Notes under the pieces: model-generated
Database searches by the model: none
The model's input: the letters and a program-made list of their open reading frames with translations, nothing else
What the model was told of the DNA's origin: nothing
Assembly (NCBI GenBank): GCA_038852315.1
Contig: JAWCKF010000008.1
Coordinates: 1-60,337 of the forward strand
Source of the DNA: COMBO-56-21 sp038852315
Lineage (GTDB): Archaea; Thermoplasmatota; Thermoplasmata; UBA10834
Length of the DNA: 60,337 nucleotides
Direction of reading: 5' to 3'
Shown: one piece after another, positions 25,101 to 33,856 of the stretch
Position numbering within the stretch: position 1 is the first letter of the stretch
How the letters are laid out: each line of letters starts with the position of its first letter
Program-made: the position numbers and the translations under genes

Positions 25101-26682
25101 TCATGATCCTGGTGATGGCCGTCTTCGACGCCTCTTGGCTTGCCCTCGCCAGCTGAACGGCCTCCGCAAGCTCCTCCTTTGACAGACACTCGAACGCCCT
25201 CTGAAGGGTGCCCTCGCTCTCTGTCATGTCCGCGCCGACCTTCCGGCCTATCTTCACTGCTCGGTCGGATGAGTCGATCACCTCTGCGACCTTCTCCCGC
25301 GCGAGCTTCTTGGCTTCTTTGACACCTTTAGTAGTCGCCTCGACGGCCGCATCGTACTCCTTGCTTTCGAAGTGCTTCCTGGCCTCGGTGAGCAGGCTCT
25401 TGGCAGCCACGGGGTCGGCGCCCATGTCCGCTGCGAACTTGACTGCCTTCGCGAGCTCTGCGAGCTGGTCTCTCGCCCTGTAGAACTTGTCAAGGGATGT
25501 GTCAACCTCCTTCTTGCTCTGCTCGGCGTAGCTCACGGCCTCCTGGAACTTCCCCAACTTGAGGTGATCCCTGGCGGTGTTGAGCAGGGCTATGGCTTTC
25601 GTCATATCTATGCCGACCTTCTTGGCGAGGACGAACCTGTCCCTGGCCTCCGCAATCACCGCGAGGACCGAGTTGAACTGTATCTGCCGCGCCTTCTCCT
25701 TTGCGGCATTGAGCGCGTGCAGTGCCTCTATGTACCTCTTCTCCTTCAGGGCTGCCTGAGCCTGATCAAGCATCTCCTGGGGTACTGAGACGTCCTCCTT
25801 GACGCTCTTTATGCGTCTGATCTCGTCCCTCGCCTCCCTGACCTGTTCTTGGAGCCTCGCAGATATAGCGTTCTCCCCCTCGCTCTCAGCCCTCTTGGCG
25901 TACGCGAGCGCTTCCTTGAACCTGAGACCCTGGAGTGCGGCCTTCGCCTTCTCAATGTGGTTTCTCACCCTCGCCATGTCAGTGCCGAACTCCTCGCCAG
26001 CGGAGACGAGTTCCTCTGCTCGGTCGATAGATGAACTAACCTGGAGCCTTATGTCCTCGCCAGCACCCTCGAGCACTTCGCGGATGACGTTCATGCACTC
26101 TTCGTAATCCTGGCCCTCGAGCGCTGCCTTGGCTTTAGACAGCTGATCGTCGAAGACGGAGACGTCGTTACCCATCTCCTTGGCCTGCATGATCGTCTCC
26201 TGCGCCTGCGAAAACATGTTGGAGAATACCTCGTGGAGAGTGCGCTCCGCCGAATCGTATGCGCTCTTCGCGAGTTTCATGGCGCCGTCGAGATCCCCGC
26301 TCGCCGCTCTCTCCTTGCTCCTCTCGAGCGTCTCCTTGGCCTGGGCCGCCTCCCCTCCCGCGCTCTGTATCAGAGCCAGTAGCCCCTCCACGGAGTCGCC
26401 TACCTCTCCGACCTTGTTGAGATACGCGCGCTCGGCGGCCTCCCGCGCGCTTCGGGCGTGCGCGATCGCCGTCTGGTAGTCCTTCGCGTTCATCGCAGCC
26501 TGGTATTCCTGGCGGGGTTTCTCGATTGCAGCCAGATCGACGTCGTTCTCCTTGCAGGCTTTGATGATCTCCTCGAGCGCCTCGTACTCCTTCTCAGCAA
26601 GTTCCCTGTTCTTTGCGGCCTCCTTGGCGCGTTCCTCTAGCTGCTTCTGAAGCTGGAGGCTCTTGAGATAGCTGCCTGCCAA
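22171..26682 (-). CDS. giant helical-repeat protein with CARDB-like domain and C-terminal zinc finger
   Basis: A 1503-residue protein. Residues 1 to about 1340 are helical hairpin repeats resembling degenerate TPR/coiled-coil units, with recurring A..LL..A...L..G.Y..A...A patterns. A beta-sandwich of CARDB/NPCBM type follows (about 1365-1440: VEGELIVTVSNVGRA). The C-terminus is a RING-like zinc module with CIAC, CRCGG, HLPCAKRGC and CPIC in the last 45 residues. There is no signal peptide or membrane segment. The start is TTG with GGTGA 5 bases upstream. It is probably a cytoplasmic scaffold. It shares architecture logic, though not sequence, with the other giant protein at 2452-6906. Confidence 0.85.
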   Translation of the reverse strand: MAGSYLKSLQLQKQLEERAKEAAKNRELAEKEYEALEEIIKACKENDVDLAAIEKPRQEYQAAMNAKDYQTAIAHARSAREAAERAYLNKVGEVGDSVEGLLALIQSAGGEAAQAKETLERSKERAASGDLDGAMKLAKSAYDSAERTLHEVFSNMFSQAQETIMQAKEMGNDVSVFDDQLSKAKAALEGQDYEECMNVIREVLEGAGEDIRLQVSSSIDRAEELVSAGEEFGTDMARVRNHIEKAKAALQGLRFKEALAYAKRAESEGENAISARLQEQVREARDEIRRIKSVKEDVSVPQEMLDQAQAALKEKRYIEALHALNAAKEKARQIQFNSVLAVIAEARDRFVLAKKVGIDMTKAIALLNTARDHLKLGKFQEAVSYAEQSKKEVDTSLDKFYRARDQLAELAKAVKFAADMGADPVAAKSLLTEARKHFESKEYDAAVEATTKGVKEAKKLAREKVAEVIDSSDRAVKIGRKVGADMTESEGTLQRAFECLSKEELAEAVQLARASQEASKTAITRIMSDRLENMDQFVQGYSGTSSIDDIKELIKKSREKLAEAEFEAAYDMMEEIAQRIEHIGQDECERLVAAARAKIEAVRAVGGDVSDLEILMNRATDFLQRRVFEEASVQARAISKQADETFSRMIQGEFASLRDALEEGKTIGIDIQEAREALKEARKKMDEGQSSDAFELLRKSNTELRARIARYDTVKAKIRKAEELISEAGRAKADVADLSRRLEDARERFVSGDLDAAEDALDKCLADAEKALAMYLAAKLILISKERIDLAKAHGINAADAERLLADAKESMRLKKYEEALSAAKKCDETSKTVLSKSLSEMIVGLHRLLADAKSVGVDIVGPSKLAEKADQLARSGDFVEALKCVAAAREEIEHIRNLSSQAAMEIRVARSNLKDAETLDIDVGRAREFLDQAVEALTRHQYAIALELARKSSDVSMEVSKSRIWATLEKFKEKVDAHAAEGRPLGTAERCVAEGIAAFKEGRYRDALKLAMACEAEMDRAELQRDISARAVELARRKMADASVEGIRSERLSELVRKAEALLAEGKYVEAMTAAIESGDELHRLQEETDALRVELGTVRESLERLRKIKIDTAECDEILAIAQDQMASHELEKARATLRRAAERAQQLFESSINDVMEENKQMISRARSMGIDTKACQDLLEVANTSFKEKLWDFAYQQAMACRQSCLDMIAEKMTALVEDVQKKIARLQKIGAATASVEEIIERARAIGASGAAAEAFHLLMQADVRLGQIEDSHKKYMDILIAAESSIDSLGRFGLSKREPERLLAMAEIEKDKDYDSAIELVAEALDTAKSMMESYSPDLTATIASKGLQEGVEGELIVTVSNVGRALAKDIAIDLEGDFDTSGEFRISALKPGTQEPVKVKIAPRKSGSLGIRVKMMTRRPFDGKPQTFEAEDAVNVFPAGPPFRLSRATEIGRCIACQGRIKPGFDVLICRCGGQMHLPCAKRGCECPICGQKYSF

Positions 26683-26839
26683 AGTTCACCCAGCCGTTGC
26701 GACCGTCAGGAGGTAAGACTTCCCTCTGACAAGATGACTGGTGGTAATCATTTTGCTGGCGTCTTTTAAAGGTATCGTCGACTCTATCAGTTCTGATACG
26801 AAGGGCCGCCAAAAAGTCGATATCAATGGTGAATAGCTG

Positions 26840-27448
26840 CTAAGCCGACGCGTTGTTCGTGAGTATCTCCCTGGCTCGGCGGCGGAGTTCGTCCACCCTC
26901 TTTGACACGGTCCGCACGTAATCGTCGTCAGTGATGCTTGCAAGGTTGACTTCCACATTTGCCAAGCCGCCAGCGAGTGCCGCCTCGGCAAGCAGGAGGG
27001 CGACAGTCACATCAGATGAGGTGGTCCTCAGGCCGATCTCCTTGACCTTTTGCCCGATTTCCAGCACCTTGAGGCAAGCTTCGGCGGTCATCATTGGTAC
27101 GTCCGCTGCATGTTTCAGCGCGGCCTGGAAGAGTTCGCTGGATTGCTGCGTCCCTGTCCCCTTCATCCGCCGATTTGTCATCACGACGTCGTCGTAGGCT
27201 GCGGCGTCGAGCTCCGCCAAGTCCATCAGTCTGTCTCTGAGCACCGTCAGCTCGGCCTCGAGCATATCCAGAGGGGCCGTGTTGTGCTTATGCTTCTTCG
27301 ATTTCGCGGTTATCCTGCAGACCATGATGAGAAGTGCCGCGGCCATGGAGCCCGCAGCCGCGGATGCGGTCCCTCCTCCAGGAGAAGGTCTGTCGGATGA
27401 GAGCTCCTCGACGAAGCTGCGAAAGGCTGGAGCGCTTTCTAGCCCCAA
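26840..27448 (-). CDS. formiminotetrahydrofolate cyclodeaminase
   Basis: A 202-residue helical enzyme that converts formimino-THF to methenyl-THF and ammonia. The family signature PSPGGGTASAAAGSMAAAL is near residues 17-35. The TTG at 27448 is chosen because GGAGAGGAGAA immediately precedes it and the frame overlaps the formiminotransferase stop. A longer open frame upstream is an out-of-register shadow of the neighbouring gene. In animals the two domains are fused; here they are separate, translationally coupled genes. Confidence 0.88.
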   Translation of the reverse strand: MGLESAPAFRSFVEELSSDRPSPGGGTASAAAGSMAAALLIMVCRITAKSKKHKHNTAPLDMLEAELTVLRDRLMDLAELDAAAYDDVVMTNRRMKGTGTQQSSELFQAALKHAADVPMMTAEACLKVLEIGQKVKEIGLRTTSSDVTVALLLAEAALAGGLANVEVNLASITDDDYVRTVSKRVDELRRRAREILTNNASA

Positions 27449-28338
27449 ATTCTCCTCTCCAGGACCTGCTCGCTGGACAGGTTCTTCAGCTTGAGGAACC
27501 TCGCCGCCACATCGCAGACCGCATCCATTGGGATCAATCCTATGAGCTCCCCTTCCGCGATCTCGACACCCCTGGCGGCGGCCTCCCTTTCTACAGCCTC
27601 CACGACCTCGTGGAGCGGTGTCTTTGTGTAGTCCGTGAGGTTCATCGAAACCTGCGCCATACCCCTGTGCTCGAGCATGAAACCGAGCGCTTTGACATTG
27701 GGCATACCGCCGCTGCTGGCCCTGATCTTCTTTGCGATCTCCTTGGCGACGCCGACGTCGGCCGTCTTGAGATTCATGTTGAATGCTATCAGTGGCATCC
27801 TCGCGCCCACGGCTGTCGCACCGGCAGTGGGATGAAGCATCCTGGGGCCGTAGTCCGGCCATCGGGACTCGTCAGTCAGTATGGCCTCCCTCAGCCCTTC
27901 GAACTGTCCTCTGCGAACGTTTTCGAGGTTCACCCTCTCAGGGCGTCTCGCAGCCTCGCCGTAGAGGTAGACTGGTATCTTCAGCTCTTTCGCTATCCTC
28001 GCCCCAACCTTGTTCGCGATCTCCACACACTCCTGCATCGTCACTCCCGAGAGGGGCACGAAGGGACACACATCGAGCGCCCCTATTCTTGGATGCTGTC
28101 CGCGGTGCTTCGTCATGTCGATGAGTTCGCGCGCCGCACGGGCGCCCCTGAACGCGGCTTCCTGGATGTTCTCCTTGCCCCCGATCAGCGTGACGACCGA
28201 CCTGTTGTGGTCTGGATCCATCTCCACATCCAGCACCTTGATGCCCGGGACCGATCTTATGGAATAGACTATCTTGTCGATGACTGCCTTGCTCCTGCCC
28301 TCGCTGAAGTTGGGAACGCACTCGACTACCGCGGGCAT
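27439..28338 (-). CDS. ftcD: glutamate formiminotransferase
   Basis: A 299-residue enzyme that transfers the formimino group from formiminoglutamate to tetrahydrofolate. Diagnostic motifs are VPNFSEGR near the N-terminus, DHNRSVVT, and the HRGQHPRIGALDVCPF block with the catalytic His. The ATG begins exactly at the conserved first strand. It overlaps the cyclodeaminase gene by 10 bases. With HutH in the same window, it points to histidine degradation into the folate pool. Confidence 0.93.
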   Translation of the reverse strand: MPAVVECVPNFSEGRSKAVIDKIVYSIRSVPGIKVLDVEMDPDHNRSVVTLIGGKENIQEAAFRGARAARELIDMTKHRGQHPRIGALDVCPFVPLSGVTMQECVEIANKVGARIAKELKIPVYLYGEAARRPERVNLENVRRGQFEGLREAILTDESRWPDYGPRMLHPTAGATAVGARMPLIAFNMNLKTADVGVAKEIAKKIRASSGGMPNVKALGFMLEHRGMAQVSMNLTDYTKTPLHEVVEAVEREAAARGVEIAEGELIGLIPMDAVCDVAARFLKLKNLSSEQVLERRIWG

Positions 28339-28408
28339 GTGGACCGGGGTGGTGAATCGGCATAAGCTCTAATTAATCCCGTCGTGAAGAGCAAAAGGCG
28401 AAGCAGAC

Positions 28409-28927
28409 TCACTTTTTCATGACATCAACCGCCGCAACCTTCTCAAGAACCAGCTCGACGACACGGCCAGGCAAACAGGTTCTCAATTCGCTTTCAGATA
28501 TCCCGAATTCGGCCAACCTGGCGGGGCTGAGGTCGTCTACCACCGATGGAAGCTCGGCCCACTCTGGAGGCGGCTTCAGATCGCTGCCTGCCAGTCGGGC
28601 GATGACTAGCCCTGTAGAGCCCTGGCGAGGAGACATCTTCGTGATCGCGGCGTTCAGCTGCCTCTCTCCGGACAGGTACAGCAGGGTTTCCATAGAGAGC
28701 GAGTCGGAAACGTTGCGTCCCTCTTGCAAGGCTTTCTTCGCGTGATACAGCGCAGACCTGATGTGGTCCGTGCCGAACACCATCCTCGAGTCCACAACCA
28801 GCGCTTCGACGCCTCTAGCACGCATCTCCGCCAGTAGGGCCGCCGCGGTGTTCGGGGCCGAACCCCTTGCGGTAGCAATCTTCCAAGCCCTGAGCTCTGC
28901 GGTCTGCTCCATGACCTCGTCAGCCAT
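28409..28927 (-). CDS. cgi121: KEOPS complex subunit Cgi121-like
   Basis: A 172-residue protein with the Cgi121 hallmarks VFGTDHIRSALYHAKKAL, NVSDSLSMETLLYLSGERQ and AITKMS. KEOPS makes the t6A37 modification of ANN-decoding tRNAs; Cgi121 binds the tRNA 3' end. It lies immediately downstream of Hel308 on the same strand, an order also seen in other archaea. The extra C-terminal extension of about 50 residues is unassigned. Confidence 0.8.
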   Translation of the reverse strand: MADEVMEQTAELRAWKIATARGSAPNTAAALLAEMRARGVEALVVDSRMVFGTDHIRSALYHAKKALQEGRNVSDSLSMETLLYLSGERQLNAAITKMSPRQGSTGLVIARLAGSDLKPPPEWAELPSVVDDLSPARLAEFGISESELRTCLPGRVVELVLEKVAAVDVMKK

Positions 28928-28962
28928 GTGTCATCCCCTGGGAAGCATCATGCCTCAGTCTA

Positions 28963-31134
28963 TCACCCGAACTCGCCGAGAGACTTCTGTCCCTCCTCAG
29001 TCGTCTCAGGAATCCCGAGAGCGCTCTGGCCCAGCTGTTCCTTTATGGACCTGGCGACCGCTTCGCCTACCGTCGGTATCTGCTTCAGCCTGTCATAGCT
29101 GGCCAACCTCAGGTCATGTACGCTCCTGTAGCCCCTGTCGAAGAGGGCCCTCGCGCGGACACGGCCTATGCCTTTCAGCTTCACGAGTTCAACCAGCTCC
29201 GGTCTTATTCCGTACCTGATTCTCGTCCTGAGCTGCGACATGTCCTCAACCGCATCAGGGCGGAATAGCTCTGCCAGCCTGGCTGCAGCGTGCGCGAGCC
29301 ACTCTGCCACATCGACTTTGTTCCTTATGTCGCCTGGTCCGACACCGAAGCGCTCGGCGATCTCGTTTTCATGAACCTCCGACAGCCAGTCATCGAGCAG
29401 CTTCGCGGTCTTGACCTGAGCCAGATAGAAGTCGTACTCACCGAGGTCATCAGGCGCGTCTATCAGCATCTCGCCCCTCTTCTCGTCCAAGACCTCCTCA
29501 AGCCATTCCATATCCGACCGGCGCAGATAGAGAATGGGCATGTCAGGCGTCGCGCACAGCACGTGGAGGATTCCGAATGTTGAGCCTGGTGTGTACTTCT
29601 TCAAACCATCCCGGACGAGCGCCGCTGACATCGGGTCGATGTACAGGTCGCTCACCATCTTGCCGAACGTTGTGGCCCTGAGTTCGTCGCCTTCGGCGAC
29701 CATACCTTCTCTCCTCAGATAGCCGAGTATGTTCGAGATCGTCTCGCCGAGATAATGGGCATCTGTCTGGTGCGCCAGGAATGTGCGTCTGAAGAACGCC
29801 TCTAGGTCATCGAGGCTGGATGCCGCCCTCGTCGCTATCAGCGCCAGTACGTGCGACCTCATGGCAGGCTCAGTCCCCAGCTTCGACAGGATCGTCTCGT
29901 TCTCTCCGAGCAGATAGGTCTCCAGGAGGTAGGACCGCTCGTCCTCGTCTCGCGCGACGAGTATCGCCTCACCGTACTTGTCGTACCTCGGCCGGCCAGC
30001 CCTACCGCACATCTGCTTCACCTCCAGTATGGGTATCGATGTGTATCCGAGGTTAGCATCGTATCTCCTGACGTCCTTCACGACGACCGTCCTTGCCGGG
30101 AGGTTTATGCCGGCGGCGAGGGTCGGCGTCGCAACTATGCATTTCAGGACACCGCGCCTGAAGGCGGATTCGACCAGCCTCCTCTGAGAGCTTGTTAGCC
30201 CAGCGTGGTGGAAGGCACAGCCGCTCTTCATCACCTTTCCCAACTTCGCCCCGAGACTCGTAGGCTCCTCCTGCTCGGCAATCAGTCGCTTAGACAATCT
30301 TGCGAGCTCGTCAAGGTTTGGGGAACCGTGCGCCTTGACGACAGGTCCCAGGGAGGTTGCAAGGGATTCGCTCGACTTCCGGGCGTTCACAAATATGAGG
30401 CATTGGCCGCCGGACTCGAGCGCTTCCTTTACTATCGTACGAACAGGATCGCCCTCGTCGGCCAGTTTCCGTCGCTTGTTGTCTGTGAAGAAGATCTCGC
30501 CATCGGCGTAGACGCCCTGACGTAGAGGTACTGGGCGCCAATCACTCTCCACGAGATCGGCATCCAGCCACTCCGCCAGCTCCCTTGAGTTCTTGATGGT
30601 GGCAGAGAGGGCGATGATCTGTGCGTTCGGGTTGTATGTGCGGAACTTCACGAGTGTGACCTCCAGCGTCGGTCCGCGCTCGGGGTCGTTCATCAGGTGT
30701 ACCTCGTCAGCTACTACCACGGAAAGCTGGTCCAGCCACCTCACCCGATGTCTCAAGAGGGAGTCCGCCTTCTCGGAGGTCGCGATGACAACGTCGTACT
30801 TGTGCAGGTTCGGATCTATCTCATCGTAGTCCCCGCTGGATTCGCCGACTCGGATTCCGAGGGATTCGAATTTGGCAAGGTCCTCGTACTTCTCCGACGC
30901 CAGCGCTTTAAGAGGCACGATGTACAGAGCTTTGCCGCCCCTAAGTACGGCTCGGAGTATCGCGAGATAAGCGACGAGGCTCTTGCCGGACGCGGTGGGG
31001 ACCGCCATCACAAGGTTTCTGCCGCTCAGAGCCGACTCCATCGCCTGGACCTGGGGCGGGTACAGATCTTCTATACCGTCCGCTCTCAGCGTCTCAACGA
31101 TCCGAGGGTCAAGCCCGAGTTCCTCTACCTTCAT
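28963..31134 (-). CDS. hel308: Hel308 family ATP-dependent DNA helicase
   Basis: A 723-residue SF2 helicase. Walker A is PTASGKS (46-52) and motif II is DEVH (143-146). ATPTLAAGINLPARTV and QMCGRAGRPRYD are motifs V and VI. The end has a winged-helix, a ratchet domain and an HhH-like region (LKGIGRVRARALFDRG). It unwinds lagging strands at stalled forks. It is divergent from lonB. A TATA-like element (minus strand, 31178-31186) lies about 50 bases upstream. Confidence 0.95.
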   Translation of the reverse strand: MKVEELGLDPRIVETLRADGIEDLYPPQVQAMESALSGRNLVMAVPTASGKSLVAYLAILRAVLRGGKALYIVPLKALASEKYEDLAKFESLGIRVGESSGDYDEIDPNLHKYDVVIATSEKADSLLRHRVRWLDQLSVVVADEVHLMNDPERGPTLEVTLVKFRTYNPNAQIIALSATIKNSRELAEWLDADLVESDWRPVPLRQGVYADGEIFFTDNKRRKLADEGDPVRTIVKEALESGGQCLIFVNARKSSESLATSLGPVVKAHGSPNLDELARLSKRLIAEQEEPTSLGAKLGKVMKSGCAFHHAGLTSSQRRLVESAFRRGVLKCIVATPTLAAGINLPARTVVVKDVRRYDANLGYTSIPILEVKQMCGRAGRPRYDKYGEAILVARDEDERSYLLETYLLGENETILSKLGTEPAMRSHVLALIATRAASSLDDLEAFFRRTFLAHQTDAHYLGETISNILGYLRREGMVAEGDELRATTFGKMVSDLYIDPMSAALVRDGLKKYTPGSTFGILHVLCATPDMPILYLRRSDMEWLEEVLDEKRGEMLIDAPDDLGEYDFYLAQVKTAKLLDDWLSEVHENEIAERFGVGPGDIRNKVDVAEWLAHAAARLAELFRPDAVEDMSQLRTRIRYGIRPELVELVKLKGIGRVRARALFDRGYRSVHDLRLASYDRLKQIPTVGEAVARSIKEQLGQSALGIPETTEEGQKSLGEFG

Positions 31135-31177
31135 CTCGGTTGGTCAACCTCCCGAGAAGAGCACATAGGGTCGGTCC

Positions 31178-31186
31178 CTATAAAAT
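31178..31186 (-). promoter_or_regulatory. TATA-like box of hel308
   Basis: ATTTTATAG on the minus strand, centred about 48 bases before the ATG, predicts a leader of about 20 bases. Confidence 0.5.
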
Positions 31187-31259
31187 GCGTCGGGGACGGG
31201 AGTCGCGCCCGCCAAGGAGTCTGGCTGCCGCGACAGGAGTGTTGCTCGCGGCGCAACCC

Positions 31260-31267
31260 TTATTTAG
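31260..31267 (+). promoter_or_regulatory. TATA-like box of lonB
   Basis: TTATTTAG in GC-rich surroundings, about 58 bases before the chosen ATG, predicts a leader of about 30 bases. It shares a 190-base divergent promoter region with hel308. Confidence 0.5.
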
Positions 31268-31321
31268 CACCAGACCTAATAGCTTCGAAGAAGCGTTGTT
31301 GCCAGGGTGTTGGTGCGACAG

Positions 31322-33304
31322 ATGGCAGAGAAGGATTCCTGGGAGTCAACTTTGGGACTGCCGGACGTCGAGGAATGGATAAAGAACGAGAGGTTCGAGA
31401 CGACAGCTGACGTCAAAATACCTCCTCAGCTCGTCGACCAGGTCATCGGACAGGACGAGGCAGTCACGGTCATCCGCAAGGCCGCGGAACAGAAGAGGCA
31501 TGTTATTCTGATCGGTGACCCAGGCACTGGGAAGTCGATGCTGGCGCGTGCGATGGTCGACTTTCTCCCGAAAGGCGAGCTCCAGGATGTCATAGCCTAC
31601 CACAACCCCGACGACAGCAACGAGCCCAAGATACGGGTCGTGCCGGCGGGCAAGGGCAAGGAGATAGTCCAGGCGCAGAAGCTCGAGGCCGAACAGAAGA
31701 AGCTCCAGAAGAACTCGTCGGCTCTCATGCTGGTCCTGATGTTCATAGTCCTCGGCGCATTCCTGTCGTTCATCCAGGGGGAAAGCACGCCCTTCCTCAT
31801 CGGCCTTATCGGCGGCGTCCTCCTGTTCTTTGTTCTCAGGTGGTCAGGACAGAGGAGGGAATCCGCGCTCGTCCCAAAGCTCCTGATATCGCACAAGCCT
31901 GACGACCCGCCGCCATTCATCGACGCCACTGGCGCGCACGCAGGCGCCCTCCTCGGCGACGTGAAGCACGACCCGTTCCAGAGCGGTGGACTTGAGACCC
32001 CTGCTCACGAGCGACTCGAGCCTGGCGCGATACACAAGGCGAACAAGGGCGTACTGTTCATAGATGAGATCAACATGCTGCGGATAGAGAGTCAGCAGAG
32101 TCTCCTCACGGCTCTTCAGGAGGGCGAGTTCAGCATACTCGGCCAGAGCGAGCGCAGCTCCGGCGCCATGGTCAAGAGCGAGCCCGTCCCATGCGACTTC
32201 ATACTGGTCGCGGCAGGCAACCTGGATGCTGTCGCTGGGATGCACCCCGCCCTGAGGTCGAGGATACGGGGTTATGGGTACGAGATATACATGCGGAGCA
32301 CGATGCCCGACACGGACGAGAACCGCAGGAAGCTGATCAGGTTCGTCGCTCAGGAAGTGGCGAAGGACAAGAAGATACCACACTTCGACAAGGGCGCTGT
32401 CACTGAGATAATCAGAGAGGCACAGAGGCGCTCGGGCAGGAGGGGAATGCTCACTCTGAGGCTCAGGGAACTCGGGGGCCTCGTCAGGGTGGCCGGGGAC
32501 ATCGCCACCGAGCAGGGTGCGAGCGTCGTGCAGGCTAAGCACGTGATCGAAGCCAAGAAGATCGCACGCTCCCTTGAGCAACAGGTCACTGACCGCGCGG
32601 TCGAAAGGCGGAAGGACTACAAGATCGGGCTTACTGAGGGCGCAGTGGTCGGCGTCGTGAACGGCCTCGCGGTGCTAAACGCAGATTCATCGATGGCAGA
32701 GTTCTCAGGCATAGTGACGCCAATCGTGGCGGAGGTCACGCCTGCCCAGAACAAGGAGAGCGGCAAGATCATCGCCACTGGGAAGCTCGGCGAGATAGCG
32801 AAGGAGTCGGTTCAGAACGTCTCCGCCCTGATAAAGAAGTATACCGGTGAGGACATCACAAACCACGACATACACGTTCAGTTCATCGGCACCTACGAAG
32901 GCGTCGAGGGTGATAGCGCCTCGATAGCCGTCGCGACGGCCGTCATATCCGCGTTCGAAGAGGTTGAGGTCGACCAGACGGTTGCGATGACAGGAAGTCT
33001 GAGCGTGAGGGGGCAGGTACTCCCGGTCGGGGGTGTTACCGCAAAGATCGAGGCCGCGGCCGAGATGGGCCTCAAGAAGGTGCTCATACCCGAGGAGAAC
33101 CTGAAGGACGTTCTGCTGGAGGACAAGTACCTCGGCAGGATAGAGGTCATACCAGTGAGGACGCTGAACGACGTGCTGGCAAACGCGCTCGTCGGTGCCA
33201 GGAAGGAGGGCCTGCTGAAGAAGCTCACGCAGCTCGTATCGGCCAGGAGGTCGGCCGCACCGCCCGCACCGATGCCGGGAACCGACAGGCCGACTGCGCT
33301 GTGA
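31322..33304 (+). CDS. lonB: archaeal membrane-anchored Lon protease (LonB)
   Basis: A 660-residue ATP-dependent protease. The AAA+ domain carries Walker A GDPGTGKS (65-72) and Walker B VLFIDEIN (near 244-251). Two membrane helices (about 133-151 and 157-173) are inserted in the AAA+ domain, the LonB hallmark that anchors it to the membrane. The C-terminal peptidase domain has the Ser-Lys dyad: S532 in EGDSASI and K575 in GGVTAKIEAA. ATG 31322 is chosen over TTG 31307. It is the main membrane quality-control protease of archaea. NadM follows closely. Confidence 0.96.
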   Translation: MAEKDSWESTLGLPDVEEWIKNERFETTADVKIPPQLVDQVIGQDEAVTVIRKAAEQKRHVILIGDPGTGKSMLARAMVDFLPKGELQDVIAYHNPDDSNEPKIRVVPAGKGKEIVQAQKLEAEQKKLQKNSSALMLVLMFIVLGAFLSFIQGESTPFLIGLIGGVLLFFVLRWSGQRRESALVPKLLISHKPDDPPPFIDATGAHAGALLGDVKHDPFQSGGLETPAHERLEPGAIHKANKGVLFIDEINMLRIESQQSLLTALQEGEFSILGQSERSSGAMVKSEPVPCDFILVAAGNLDAVAGMHPALRSRIRGYGYEIYMRSTMPDTDENRRKLIRFVAQEVAKDKKIPHFDKGAVTEIIREAQRRSGRRGMLTLRLRELGGLVRVAGDIATEQGASVVQAKHVIEAKKIARSLEQQVTDRAVERRKDYKIGLTEGAVVGVVNGLAVLNADSSMAEFSGIVTPIVAEVTPAQNKESGKIIATGKLGEIAKESVQNVSALIKKYTGEDITNHDIHVQFIGTYEGVEGDSASIAVATAVISAFEEVEVDQTVAMTGSLSVRGQVLPVGGVTAKIEAAAEMGLKKVLIPEENLKDVLLEDKYLGRIEVIPVRTLNDVLANALVGARKEGLLKKLTQLVSARRSAAPPAPMPGTDRPTAL

Positions 33305-33319
33305 GGATGCGTGGTGTGA

Positions 33320-33856
33320 GTGCGCGGTCTCGTGGTGGGGCGTTTCCAGCCGTTTCACAAAGGTCATCTCGCCGTCATAAGAGAGGTCCTGAAACAGTGC
33401 GACGATCTGATACTGGTGATTGGGAGTGCGGAGGAGTCGCACACGGAGAAGAACCCGTTCACTGCGGGCGAGCGGTACCAGATGATTATATCTTCGCTCA
33501 CTGACGCAGAGCGGGCCAGGGTTCACGTGATACCGGTGAGGGATGTGAACAGGTACTCAGTATGGGTCAACCATGTGGAGTCCTACGTCCCACCGTTCGA
33601 CATAGTCTTCTCAAACAGCGACCTGACAAGGTCTCTTTTCTCGCAAGCGGGCTATCAGGTCAGGAGAACCAAGGCGTACAACCCGCGCGTCTATTCCGCG
33701 ACCGAGATAAGGCGAAGGATAGCAAGTGGGGAGAAGTGGGAGCACCTGGTCCCGGCGCCCGTCGCCAGGATGCTCAAGGCGATGGATGCTAGACAGAGAC
33801 TACTGGCCACGGGCACTAGGCCGACGAGGTCTAGGAGGGGATGTCGTGCTCGCTAG
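33320..33856 (+). CDS. nadM: nicotinamide-nucleotide adenylyltransferase (archaeal NadM type)
   Basis: A 178-residue nucleotidyltransferase that makes NAD from NMN and ATP. GRFQPFHKGH is the nucleotide-binding motif, and SATEIRRRI matches the ISSTxxR-type motif. The GTG start has GGTGTGA upstream. The C-terminal 20 residues are Arg-rich and beyond the usual family end. It overlaps the following PncC-type gene by 11 bases, indicating coupled translation in NAD metabolism. Confidence 0.92.
   Translation: MRGLVVGRFQPFHKGHLAVIREVLKQCDDLILVIGSAEESHTEKNPFTAGERYQMIISSLTDAERARVHVIPVRDVNRYSVWVNHVESYVPPFDIVFSNSDLTRSLFSQAGYQVRRTKAYNPRVYSATEIRRRIASGEKWEHLVPAPVARMLKAMDARQRLLATGTRPTRSRRGCRAR

Noticed and set aside
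27334..28365. 343-codon plus-strand frame opposite formiminotransferase
   Set aside because: The minus-strand gene is a clear FTCD family member over its full length.
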